Notes under the pieces: generated by a model
What the model saw: the letters and a program-made list of their open reading frames with translations, nothing else
Told to the model about the DNA's origin: nothing
The model's database searches: none
Translations under genes and position numbers: made by a program
DNA from: Bin25 sp965221765
Lineage (GTDB): Bacteria; Bacteroidota; Bacteroidia; Flavobacteriales; Flavobacteriaceae
DNA: 64,000 nt
Reading direction: 5' to 3'
NCBI GenBank assembly: GCA_965221765.1
Contig: OZ244911.1
Span: 372,001 to 436,000 of the forward strand
In this document: in pieces, positions 1-8,306 of the stretch
How positions within the stretch are numbered: position 1 is the first letter of the stretch
Layout: the number at the start of each line of letters is the position of its first letter

Positions 1-715
1 TAGCACAGATATATATACTTATTATGCATTGAATTAGTTTTGACGTATTTATTCTAAGTTAGGGACACTTTAACGCTCATTGCTGAAGCCAATCTTCAAC
101 TCGGTACTGATTGAAAGATTGAATGGGTCAACTTGACTTTATTATACACCAACACCCTCCTCGGATGAAAGCCATCTGACAAGCCATGATTCTCCATCGA
201 TAACTGTCAAAAAACCAAGACGGTAATCGAAAAAATAGTCTCTAGGTACCACTAGAGCCCCTCTTTGATCGCCAAACTCGTTCATCGAGTGCCCTTTTCT
301 CAAAAGGAGGGGGCACAAAAAAAAGTGTAGTGAATGTTTTTTGCTTTGTTTTAACAAGCGCATATTCAGCGATTTATGATGTCATATTTTGGCAACTGAC
401 AAAGTTCCGGAGAGCTATCCCTTGAAGGAAGTCTATATCGAGGTATTCCCTATACAAGCTCAAAACGAATTATTTGACATGCATCAACAAAAAATCAGAC
501 GAATTTATGATGTTGATAATCCATGTGAGGTCAAAACCTGATCAAAAAAACAGAACTCTAAATAGAACAAGAACTTCAGATATGAGATATATGACAAAGT
601 GTATTTTAAGAGAACAATCAAATACCAAAGCATTTGTTTAAACTTATGAGGCCAAGAACCTGGTATTATTTCGATTGGTTTTATAAAAATTATCATCAAG
701 GATTTTAAGCATCGA
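1..715. other. Degenerate region, no supported gene
   Basis: No convincing complete gene. A plus-strand frame from about 379 to the TGA at 539-541 gives a peptide of about 54 residues with ordinary-looking composition (it includes VYIEVFPIQAQNELF) and no start codon, so it may be the tail of a dead gene. I do not recognise it. Short minus-strand frames at 142-363 and 505-735 have no family features. In related genomes atpB (ATP synthase subunit a) would be expected left of the gene at 716; I see no trace of it here. Confidence 0.3.
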
Positions 716-1102
716 TTATAGATATTTGACTCCAAAAAAATGTAGCCCAGCTATAAACAGTATTATCGCTATAAATAAGGGTGTGAAAAAAGTCCATTTT
801 TCCCAATCATAAATTTCATTATCAAGCATAAACCGAGGTCTGAAATATAGAAAGTATAAGACGATCTTTCCGAGGAGCATTCCAAAGTAAATCAGTAATG
901 GAAGTTGTACATTGACTTTTAAAACAAAATGTAGTATTCCAAGAGTCATTAAAAGAATGGCTCCATGCATTAGATAGCTCACCCAAATACTCGGGACCAT
1001 GGGAAGTAAATTATGCGTGAATAAAATATAATAATGAATCAATCCACTTGAGAGAAAAACGATAAAAACCAACAATAAAAAATTAATAAAGAATTTAGAC
1101 AA
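716..1102 (-). CDS. Four-TM membrane protein, DUF6168-like
   Basis: A 128-residue, very hydrophobic protein with four predicted membrane segments at about residues 5-28, 40-62, 68-88 and 106-127. It has no catalytic motif. In flavobacteria a small membrane protein of the DUF6168 type lies between AtpZ and atpB, and size, topology and position all fit, but the family call rests mainly on context. It directly follows the AtpZ gene with no gap (1102/1103), so the two are probably one transcript. Its function is unknown; a role in assembling the ATP synthase membrane sector is only a guess from position. The missing downstream atpB suggests a rearrangement breakpoint just to the left. Confidence 0.6.
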   Translation of the reverse strand: MSKFFINFLLLVFIVFLSSGLIHYYILFTHNLLPMVPSIWVSYLMHGAILLMTLGILHFVLKVNVQLPLLIYFGMLLGKIVLYFLYFRPRFMLDNEIYDWEKWTFFTPLFIAIILFIAGLHFFGVKYL

Positions 1103-1306
1103 TTATCGAAATTTTTTGGTTTGTCTATAGAGACTACTAATAATAACAATCATTCCGATGATAACTAGTCCAAAAGTGTAGATTTTATCTTGATTGTTGT
1201 GTTTGTTATCTAACCATAACCCCAAGCGAACACTCAAAAACATCACTATTGCAACTTGAAATACCAAGCTGCTAAATAGAAACCAACGTCTATAAGAGCT
1301 ATTCAT
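1103..1306 (-). CDS. atpZ: AtpZ/AtpI-family small membrane protein
   Basis: A 67-residue protein with two membrane helices (about 9-31 and 43-60) and a short charged loop between them containing G-x-W-L-D-N, the layout of AtpZ/AtpI-like proteins encoded at the start of F0F1 ATP synthase operons. Family members are thought to help assemble the c-ring or carry Mg2+ in the cytoplasmic membrane. It lies between bactofilin and the DUF6168-like gene, as in other Bacteroidota, which supports the call. The C-terminus is basic (RQTKKFR), consistent with a cytoplasmic tail. Confidence 0.75.
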   Translation of the reverse strand: MNSSYRRWFLFSSLVFQVAIVMFLSVRLGLWLDNKHNNQDKIYTFGLVIIGMIVIISSLYRQTKKFR

Positions 1307-1332
1307 GAAGATATTGTATAATCAGAATCCTT

Positions 1333-1656
1333 CTATTCTGAAAGAGTACATTTCCCCTTAAAATTGGCTCCTTGTTCAATACTCAAATGGGTATAATTTA
1401 AATTTCCATTGACCCGGGCAGTTGGAGATAAAGAAATCTTTTTACTAGCAGTTAAGTCTCCTTCAAATGTTCCATGGATATCGATACAATGGCTTTTAAT
1501 ATCTCCTTTAACCTTTGAGTTTTCTCCTAAAAAAACATTACCGTCTGTTACGATATTCCCCTTAATATGGCCATCAATATGAATATCAGATTTTGAAGTG
1601 AAGTTTCCGTTGATAAAATTTTGCTTGCCTAATATGGTTTTTGACTTGGCTCCCAT
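1333..1656 (-). CDS. Bactofilin (polymer-forming cytoskeletal protein)
   Basis: A 107-residue bactofilin (DUF583). The protein is an array of short beta-helix turns with spaced G, V and I residues (for example IHIDGHIKGNI and LGENSKVKGDI), the signature of these self-assembling filament proteins. They polymerise without nucleotide at the membrane and act in cell shape or envelope organisation. I start at the ATG at 1654-1656; the in-frame TTG just before it adds only one residue. The gene sits between a PorW/SprE-like lipoprotein and AtpZ, a gene order I know from flavobacteria. Confidence 0.85.
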   Translation of the reverse strand: MGAKSKTILGKQNFINGNFTSKSDIHIDGHIKGNIVTDGNVFLGENSKVKGDIKSHCIDIHGTFEGDLTASKKISLSPTARVNGNLNYTHLSIEQGANFKGKCTLSE

Positions 1657-1735
1657 CAATCATTTTTGCGAATTTAAAAATATTAAAAAGTTGTCATACT
1701 TAAAATTTTGATTTTCTAGGGATGATAGAATAGTC

Positions 1736-3430
1736 TTATAACTCTTGAAGTTTATGTTCTAATTCATAATAAGCATCAATATTTTCGGTATTTAAAAAAT
1801 AAGTTTTTCGCTTTTCTAATAGTGCTTTGGATTGTTCTATCAAACCAAATAAGCCATACAAATTGATTAATTCAATGGTCTTTTGAGTAATCAGTTGCTT
1901 GGCATCAACCAAATCATTTTTGAAGTCAAGAATCTTTTTCTTGTATTGATTCCAAAGAATCTCTCTTTCTTGAACACTGATTTGATTGGAGGAAAAATCA
2001 ATGCGTTGTTCATAGTTTCCCTCTAGGAGTGCACTGTATCGCCAATTATCACGATTGGGTCTTTCGCCCCATTGATTTATAAAAATTTGGGAATTCCCCA
2101 AAAAATCCGATAAGTCTTTGTTGATTGGAATGTCTGATGATTTATCAACCATGGCTGTCTTTTGGGCTGTAAATTGAGATAATATTTTTTCAATATTTTG
2201 ATTATAATGAAGATTTAATTCTTTTTCAGTCATCGATGCCAAGTCAATAGAATCGATAATCATTTTAATGTGATGATCAAGGTTGATTAGTTTGAGTAAT
2301 GAATTCTGTTGATTAATGAGCAATGTATCATCTGATGATTCATTTTTAATCATCGCATTTAATGATGCTAAAGCGTCTTTAAAATTTTCGGTTTCTAATT
2401 CTAAAAGGTAGATTGAATTCAGATTATTTTGGATTGTAAATCGATCAGTCCTTTGAGAATTATTGGATAACAAAAAAAACTCTTTGGCTTTTTGAAATTG
2501 GTTTTGATTGTAAAAGTGGTTCCCTAATTTATTATGAATATAATGGGCAAATTTTCGGAATTTTTTATGTTTTAATAATTCATGGTATTGAACCAATTGG
2601 GTTTGGAGAGATAGATTCTGATCGTATTGGATGAGTGATAATTTTCCATGCAGGGCATACAGATGATTTGAATTTTGATTTGCTAGTCGTTCAAAATACT
2701 CCATGGCGGCGTTATATTGATTCAGCTGAACTAAAACATTGGCAAAAGTGAATTGGATTCTCAATGGAGGGTTATTAGGATTGTATAGTATCGGTTCAAT
2801 AACGTTTAATGCGAGCTGATAATCTTTTTCATTGAGATATGACTGGGCCAGTAATTGTTGCAATGCTATTTTCTCTGAGTTACCAATAAAATTTGAATTT
2901 TGGAATTCTTCAATCTTTTGAATGGCTTGTTGATTTTTATTTTCGCTTACAAGTGTTTTAATGGTCCAATAAAGCAATTGAAAATTTAATGGGGATTCTA
3001 TTTTTTCAAATTCAATTTGATGTAATAGTTCAAGATTGGATGCTTTCTTATTTTGGAAATAACATGATTTTAACAGCATCAAATGTGCTTTCAGTATATG
3101 TGATTGTTCCCAAATGGGCTTATTTTCTATGGTATGCAACTCCAAAACCCTAGTTGCCCTATTCTCTGTAAAAGAAAAATAACGGCTTAATTCATTTGAA
3201 TAAGGTGGATCGATTAAACGGATATCATAAAAGTTTGGAACATAATCTTGGTTTAATTTTTCAATTCCTAGCTCTAGTGCTTTATTTCCATTATAAAGCA
3301 AATTATAATTCGATGCCATTTTGTGATAGTATGGTTGTTTAAATAAACCACAACCACTAGAAATCAATAACAAAACAAAAATCAAATAAAACGTCCTTCG
3401 TTTGTAGACCATTTTTATAGAGACACTCAA
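1736..3430 (-). CDS. PorW/SprE-like TPR lipoprotein (type IX secretion)
   Basis: A 564-residue lipoprotein. The signal peptide ends in a lipobox (LISSGC, Cys27 of this start; the ATG seven codons in also works). Next comes a PorW/SprE-like N-terminal stretch (NYNLLYNGNKALELG), then helical repeats resembling TPRs at about 130-370 and a long helical, coiled-coil-prone tail. PorW/SprE is a periplasmic lipoprotein needed for type IX secretion and gliding in Bacteroidota. Known SprE proteins are near 870 residues, so this one is short, mainly at the C-terminus. It is followed by bactofilin and AtpZ as in flavobacteria. The alternative is a generic TPR lipoprotein; I favour the SprE type from the N-terminus plus context. 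Confidence 0.6.
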   Translation of the reverse strand: MSVSIKMVYKRRTFYLIFVLLLISSGCGLFKQPYYHKMASNYNLLYNGNKALELGIEKLNQDYVPNFYDIRLIDPPYSNELSRYFSFTENRATRVLELHTIENKPIWEQSHILKAHLMLLKSCYFQNKKASNLELLHQIEFEKIESPLNFQLLYWTIKTLVSENKNQQAIQKIEEFQNSNFIGNSEKIALQQLLAQSYLNEKDYQLALNVIEPILYNPNNPPLRIQFTFANVLVQLNQYNAAMEYFERLANQNSNHLYALHGKLSLIQYDQNLSLQTQLVQYHELLKHKKFRKFAHYIHNKLGNHFYNQNQFQKAKEFFLLSNNSQRTDRFTIQNNLNSIYLLELETENFKDALASLNAMIKNESSDDTLLINQQNSLLKLINLDHHIKMIIDSIDLASMTEKELNLHYNQNIEKILSQFTAQKTAMVDKSSDIPINKDLSDFLGNSQIFINQWGERPNRDNWRYSALLEGNYEQRIDFSSNQISVQEREILWNQYKKKILDFKNDLVDAKQLITQKTIELINLYGLFGLIEQSKALLEKRKTYFLNTENIDAYYELEHKLQEL

Positions 3431-3447
3431 TGGTGGAAGGGACTGAT

Positions 3448-5463
3448 TTAAATATCGAGGGTAATCCCTACATAATAGGTTCTCAATGGAGCCGGTTCAT
3501 AAAAGCGATTTCCAAACGCATTGATTCGAAGGTTATCCGAGTAGTGTTCATTAAATAAATTTTGAACTCCAAAAATGAAGTTCAGATCATTGTTTAAGAC
3601 TTTTAAACCGTATCTTCCAGAAATATCAAATATTTGATAAGGGTCGATTTTCACTTGGTTAAAATCATCGGCATAAAGATTTCCGACCAAAGAGCCCTTG
3701 AATATAAATTTCCATGGCCCCAACTGATGACTCTCCATATGAATATTTAATTGCTGAAGTGGAAGTCCAGGGAGACGATTTCCTGATAAATCCATACCAT
3801 CGAGGGTATATTCTTGAAAGCTAATGTTTGAATAGGAGTAAGCTAATTTTCCAATAAAATATTTGAACCCTTGCTTATAAAATAATTCAATTCCGGTTCG
3901 GTGCGTTTTGCCACTATTTCTGTATAAAATACGATTAGATAATGATGAAGCTTCGTAGGGAATGATTTCATTAGAGGTTATAATATGAAATAAAACAAGT
4001 TCTAATTGAGTTAATGATTGTTGTCGTTTCCACCCAATTTCGTAATTCCAAGCTCTATTGGCTTCTAAATCAAAATTTAATCCTTCCTCAACTAAATTAG
4101 AAGAAAATTCACTGAGAGTGGGGGTCTCAAAGCTGCTTGAACTATGAATAAATAATAGATGACTTCCCATTTTATATCCAAGTCCAATCGTTGGATTCCA
4201 GGAGTTAAATGTTTGCTTTGAATGTATAGAACTCGCACCAATACTTTGTTGATGATATCCCAATCCTCCTTGAATGGCCAAATCATTATATCTCCATCTT
4301 CCAGTCCAAAACAAAGAACTAGAAGAAAAAGTTTCGGTTTGATCAAAAGTTGTGGACCCTTTTATTCCATCATTATTTTCAAATCTTTTCCTTTCATCGT
4401 TTTGGTCATTGTATTCAAAGCCAAATTGCATTTCAAAATTTTGTTTTTCATATGAAAGGCGGCTATTGATTCCAAAGTAAAACCGATCCAGTGAGACAAT
4501 ACCACCATTAAAAAATGGAAGTTGGCCATAAAAATCTCGAATAGATAAATAACCTCCATTCATTAAAGACCAATTTTTATGGAATTGATAATACCAGGTA
4601 CTTCCTAATTTAAAATGTTGGATAGTTTCATAGGCATTAAATTGTATGTTCCTAGATCTCGCCTGGGCTCTATTTTGTTGATATTCGGAAAAGGTTAGCC
4701 CGCCAGCGTCTTGCGCAATGGGACTGTCAGTAAAATTTATTTGACTTTTAATAACAGAACAGTTATTAAAATGGTGAGAAATTTTAGCATTAAATATACG
4801 CTGTTTGTATTGGCTATGGTTTCGATAGCCATCAGAATTGGTTAAGTTCTGATAAAAAATTGCTGATGTGGCATCATTTTTTAATCCAACAATGACCTCT
4901 ATCGAATTCAAATTATTTGCTCCATGAGTATATCTGAGATGTGCTTTTTTATTGATGAGACTGTCAATGGTGGTCATATAAATTACCCCACCGGCCGCAT
5001 TGCCATAGATGCTTGCCGATGGTCCTCTGAGAACCTCAATAGTATTTAATAACCCTAGTGGTATATTATCAACTTGACCTTGGCCATCTGGAGTGGTCTC
5101 TGGAATACCATCTACTACCAGCTTGATTCCTCGAATACCAAATGCAGCTCGTGACCCAAATCCTCTTATTGAAACTCGAATATCCTGGGCATAATTATTT
5201 TTATTGAGACTAAACACGCCCGGTATCTCACTCATGTATTCTCCTAGCGAAACTTGACTTTTTAAATTTTGATTATCAAATAGTTGAACTTGAGTGACGG
5301 CTCTAGGAATTTCTTGATTTATTGCATTTAGTTTTAATGCACGAAGTTCAATAGTTGAAAGAAAAATGATGGAGTCAAGTTGATTTTGACTATAAAGATT
5401 AATCCCTAGCAATGAAATAAATAGGATAGAAAAAAAATGTTGAAGTTGAAAAAATTGATGCAT
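3448..5463 (-). CDS. TonB-dependent outer-membrane receptor
   Basis: A 671-residue receptor with a cleavable signal peptide (about 1-25, ending near NLYSQ). The plug domain at about 55-170 carries RGFGSRAAFGIRGIK, a DGIP loop and VLRGPSASIYGNAAGGV, the conserved plug elements. The rest is a 22-strand-type barrel ending in an aromatic/hydrophobic last strand (YYVGITLDI). It lacks the N-terminal carboxypeptidase-like domain of SusC, so it resembles FecA-type siderophore or metal-complex receptors rather than a glycan importer. The substrate cannot be told from sequence. It ends 18 bases from the PorW/SprE-like gene on the same strand and may be co-transcribed with it. It looks intact. Confidence 0.85.
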   Translation of the reverse strand: MHQFFQLQHFFSILFISLLGINLYSQNQLDSIIFLSTIELRALKLNAINQEIPRAVTQVQLFDNQNLKSQVSLGEYMSEIPGVFSLNKNNYAQDIRVSIRGFGSRAAFGIRGIKLVVDGIPETTPDGQGQVDNIPLGLLNTIEVLRGPSASIYGNAAGGVIYMTTIDSLINKKAHLRYTHGANNLNSIEVIVGLKNDATSAIFYQNLTNSDGYRNHSQYKQRIFNAKISHHFNNCSVIKSQINFTDSPIAQDAGGLTFSEYQQNRAQARSRNIQFNAYETIQHFKLGSTWYYQFHKNWSLMNGGYLSIRDFYGQLPFFNGGIVSLDRFYFGINSRLSYEKQNFEMQFGFEYNDQNDERKRFENNDGIKGSTTFDQTETFSSSSLFWTGRWRYNDLAIQGGLGYHQQSIGASSIHSKQTFNSWNPTIGLGYKMGSHLLFIHSSSSFETPTLSEFSSNLVEEGLNFDLEANRAWNYEIGWKRQQSLTQLELVLFHIITSNEIIPYEASSLSNRILYRNSGKTHRTGIELFYKQGFKYFIGKLAYSYSNISFQEYTLDGMDLSGNRLPGLPLQQLNIHMESHQLGPWKFIFKGSLVGNLYADDFNQVKIDPYQIFDISGRYGLKVLNNDLNFIFGVQNLFNEHYSDNLRINAFGNRFYEPAPLRTYYVGITLDI

Positions 5464-5589
5464 GGTATCTGTCTAAATTACTCTTAAGTGTGTTAGGAAT
5501 TCTCATTTAATTTCAATACTGAAGTAGACTCTTGCAACTCTATGGTACAAAGTGGTTTGTTCCAAAAAATAATACTATCAATATTGATG

Positions 5590-5640
5590 TAAGATTTCTC
5601 AAAAATAGGAGCATTCTAAAATATAGTTCGATGAACTATA
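5590..5640 (-). repeat. Solo terminal end of the IS3-type element
   Basis: About 40 bases starting near 5598 match the terminal sequence of the IS3-family element at 22983-24193 (its right end, read in reverse). The shared core is AGGAGCATTCTAAAATA followed by GATGAACTAT, with about three mismatches. No transposase sequence is attached. It is either what remains after deletion of an IS copy or a small non-autonomous element. A similar solo end lies near 49741. Confidence 0.6.
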
Positions 5641-5762
5641 CTAATTGGGAAATTATACACCAAAACTTGATATAAGACTAACGTATTGACCGTTAATTTA
5701 GCAATGGTTTGAAGCCCCGTAGATTGATCTTTTTTTGAGGTATAAAAGACATCTGAATCGTA

Positions 5763-6170
5763 TTATCGCATGATGGAAGCATCCATGATTGATTTATTAT
5801 CAATCTTTTTAGATCTAATATATTCTCTACAAATGAGGTACTCTTTTTCTAATGGAAGCACATGATTAATGATGAGACCATGGGTTTCTTTAAAATTCAA
5901 TGTAGGATACTGATGAGCCATTCGATTGCAAATACGAACTAAAGAATCCATCGAATTACAGGATATTCTTAAACGATAGGAGAATAAGTTTTATGGACTA
6001 TTATTCACATTTCCTCGCCAATGAGAGAAGGTTAAAAACAAACAAACTTTTGAGTTGTTAAACCAGAAATAAAATGATGTTGATTTTTAATAGAAGGAAT
6101 GACCCAATGCGATTCTTCAAAATAGGTTTGAATATTATTACATCGTTGCAATAATCTCTTTTGTAGCCTC
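5763..6170 (-). pseudogene. HepT-like HEPN toxin remnant
   Basis: The frame at 5763-5951 resembles the C-terminal half of HepT-like (DUF86) HEPN proteins. It has an NRMAHQY motif, then an amphipathic stretch with HVLPLEKEY, matching the family's R-N-x-x-x-H ribonuclease or adenylation-target region and its following helix. A weak N-terminal piece (QRCNNIQTYFEES) lies upstream near 6130-6165 in another frame. The first Arg of the usual RNxxxH appears to be Cys here, though another Arg stands two residues earlier. It is adjacent to an MntA-like remnant in the order antitoxin then toxin, as in MntA-HepT systems. The pair seems dead. The identification is from short matches and is only moderately secure. 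Confidence 0.4.
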
Positions 6171-6443
6171 TTTGTCATTAAAAGATATAATAGATTCTTT
6201 CAAAATATCTTTTTCAGCATTTGATGTAATATCATCATAATGAAGAAAGTTCACTTCACAATGAAACTAGTTTTCTAATTCTAAAATAATTTCTGTGATA
6301 TCTATTAAATCCACTTCTTGATGGAATTCATATAATAATTCAATAAAATCGTCTTCCAAATCATAAGCATTATAAGCAATCCGAATCGGATCATAAGGGT
6401 TCATCGTTTGGATGATGATATCTTGTTGTTTACTAGTTAGCAT
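6138..6443 (-). pseudogene. MntA-like nucleotidyltransferase antitoxin remnant
   Basis: The first part (starting with MLTSKQQD at 6443) resembles minimal nucleotidyltransferases: an N-terminal helix, then the region that should carry GSYARG, here degraded to YNAYD, then LLYEFHQEVDLIDI in place of the D-x-D strand. An in-frame TAG at 6267-6269 interrupts it. Reading through gives EVNFLHYDDI and LKESI, which fit the MntA C-terminus (K-V-D-L-V, then I-L-K-E). Loss of the GS motif plus the stop means no catalysis. In intact systems MntA AMPylates its HepT partner, whose remnant lies just downstream. Confidence 0.45.
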
Positions 6444-6606
6444 GGTGATGCCTTGAATATCAAAAGGATACGATAAAAATATGAAAGACAAGTTATCATG
6501 TTCAGCAAGCGCAAATTTTTGTCACTTTGGTATCTAATTCTCTTTTTAAAATACGAAATAGGTCATAAATATTTACTTTCAGATTTTCAGATGAATCGTT
6601 TAGATT

Positions 6607-8121
6607 TTAATGACTAATCTGAAGATTAACGGTATCATTGAGTTGGATTTGTAATGATGTTAAATCATTAATTAGGGATTCTATTTTTGGTTTAAAACTC
6701 TCTAAAGTCGAAAGGTCATTCCTTTCATAAGGATCTTGAGCTAAATCGAATAAAAGTGTTTTTTGAATGTTAGGATAAACAATTAACTTGTAGCTATCCT
6801 TTTGGATCATACGTTGTAAATGTCTGTAGGCTCCGTAAATTCCATCATCATAATGTCCTTCTATATTTTCTTGATTAACAATATCCATGAGTGAGTGAAA
6901 AAAGACATGATTAGGGATCTCAATATTTGCAAGTTCTAACGTGGTGGGCATGACATCTTGTAAATAAATATCTTGAGGGGCACTCTGACCACCTTGAATT
7001 CCTGGACCTGCCATAATAAAAGGCACACGCACTGAATGATCGTACATGCTTTGTTTTCCTAAAAGTCCATGACTGCCTACTGAAAGTCCATGATCGGCTG
7101 TAAAAAAGATATAGGTATTGTCCATGAACCCAGATTGCTCAAGTTTATCTAATATCAGTCCAATCTGAGTATCTAAATGGGAGATAATGGCATAATATTC
7201 TTGAATATGGGTTCTTACCGCATGTGGTGTCCGTGGAAATGGAGCCAATGATTCATCTCGTAATAATAGGTCATTACCTATGTCATCTTTATAAGGGTAT
7301 TCTTCAAGGAAATTGCTCGGCAAATCGATATCTTCTAACGGGTAAAGATCGACATATTCTTTGGGAGCTTGCCTAGGGTCATGAGGTGCATTGAAAGATA
7401 GATACATAAAAAATGGATCGGCCTTTTCTTGGGCTTCTTCAAGAAATGCAAAGGCATCATCTCTAACGACTTCAGACCAATGGGTTCCTCCTTCCCAAAA
7501 TCCACCATGGATGGAATCACTTGGAGACCAACTTTGATCGTTCTCATCGATTGGTCGAGCATATCCAATGGGGAATAAAGCGTTGGTATCTTTTCCCAAC
7601 CGATAGGCTTCTTGAATTTCCTGAAACGGGGTCTCCATTCGCTGATCTCCTGGCATTCCTGGTCGCTCAGTACCCACTCGTTGAAAAACAGAGTCCACCG
7701 CTAGATTCACATGCCATTTACCGGTCATAAAAGTTTGATATCCATTCTTTTCCAATAACTTTGGCCATGTTTGATCTACAGCCACCGAATCACTATCAGA
7801 CCAATTTTTTGCGGCTTTATGGGCATCCCAGATAGATAATCCTGATATAATCATCGAACGAGAAGCTACACATATTGCTCCATTCCAACCACCCATATTA
7901 TAAGTATTAGTAAAAGAAATCCCCATTTTAGCAAGTCGATTTATATGAGGGGTTTGAACAACCGAATTACCTAAATAACCTAAGGCATTGTAGGATAAAT
8001 CATCAGCAAAAAGAAATATAAAATTTGGTTTTTTATCAATCCGATCATTTGTACAAGAGACGATAATAAAGATTATTAAAAGCCATTTATGTATAGAAAA
8101 AAGTAAAATTGAATGGTTCAT
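6607..8121 (-). CDS. Sulfatase (S1 family) lipoprotein
   Basis: A 504-residue secreted sulfatase. It begins with a lipoprotein signal (IIVSC, Cys23). Asp40-Asp41 are metal ligands in FLFADD. The formylglycine site is Cys84 in C-V-A-S-R, a variant of the usual C-x-P-S-R. A second metal site is TADHG in the C-terminal half, followed by GKQSMYDHSVRVPFI. The family hydrolyses sulfate esters after Cys is converted to formylglycine; no maturase is present in this window. The substrate is unknown, and presence of a fucan locus elsewhere in the window makes algal or host glycans plausible. It faces away from the dead SusC gene to its right. Confidence 0.85.
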   Translation of the reverse strand: MNHSILLFSIHKWLLIIFIIVSCTNDRIDKKPNFIFLFADDLSYNALGYLGNSVVQTPHINRLAKMGISFTNTYNMGGWNGAICVASRSMIISGLSIWDAHKAAKNWSDSDSVAVDQTWPKLLEKNGYQTFMTGKWHVNLAVDSVFQRVGTERPGMPGDQRMETPFQEIQEAYRLGKDTNALFPIGYARPIDENDQSWSPSDSIHGGFWEGGTHWSEVVRDDAFAFLEEAQEKADPFFMYLSFNAPHDPRQAPKEYVDLYPLEDIDLPSNFLEEYPYKDDIGNDLLLRDESLAPFPRTPHAVRTHIQEYYAIISHLDTQIGLILDKLEQSGFMDNTYIFFTADHGLSVGSHGLLGKQSMYDHSVRVPFIMAGPGIQGGQSAPQDIYLQDVMPTTLELANIEIPNHVFFHSLMDIVNQENIEGHYDDGIYGAYRHLQRMIQKDSYKLIVYPNIQKTLLFDLAQDPYERNDLSTLESFKPKIESLINDLTSLQIQLNDTVNLQISH

Positions 8122-8253
8122 TTAATGAAAAATAGAGTCTAAATATAATAGATAATTTGAAAAATGGTTGCACTATAGATGCAATGGGGAGCATTCGATG
8201 AATATGGAGAGGTTAAATTATTCTGTGAATTTTAGACCCTTCAAACTGAAAAG

Positions 8254-8261
8254 TAATTTTG
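8254..8261 (+). promoter_or_regulatory. Candidate -7 promoter element for susC remnant
   Basis: TAATTTTG matches the Bacteroidota -7 consensus TAnnTTTG and lies about 45 bases before the susC-like frame. I do not see a clear -33 TTTG at the usual spacing, so the assignment is tentative. Confidence 0.35.
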
Positions 8262-8306
8262 CTTTTTTAAAAGCGTTATAGGATATGTTTTAGTAAACCA
8301 TAATAA

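Noticed and set aside
505..735. 76-residue minus-strand frame left of the DUF6168-like gene
   Set aside because: It overlaps the end of that gene, has skewed composition and no resemblance to atpB, which would be expected there.
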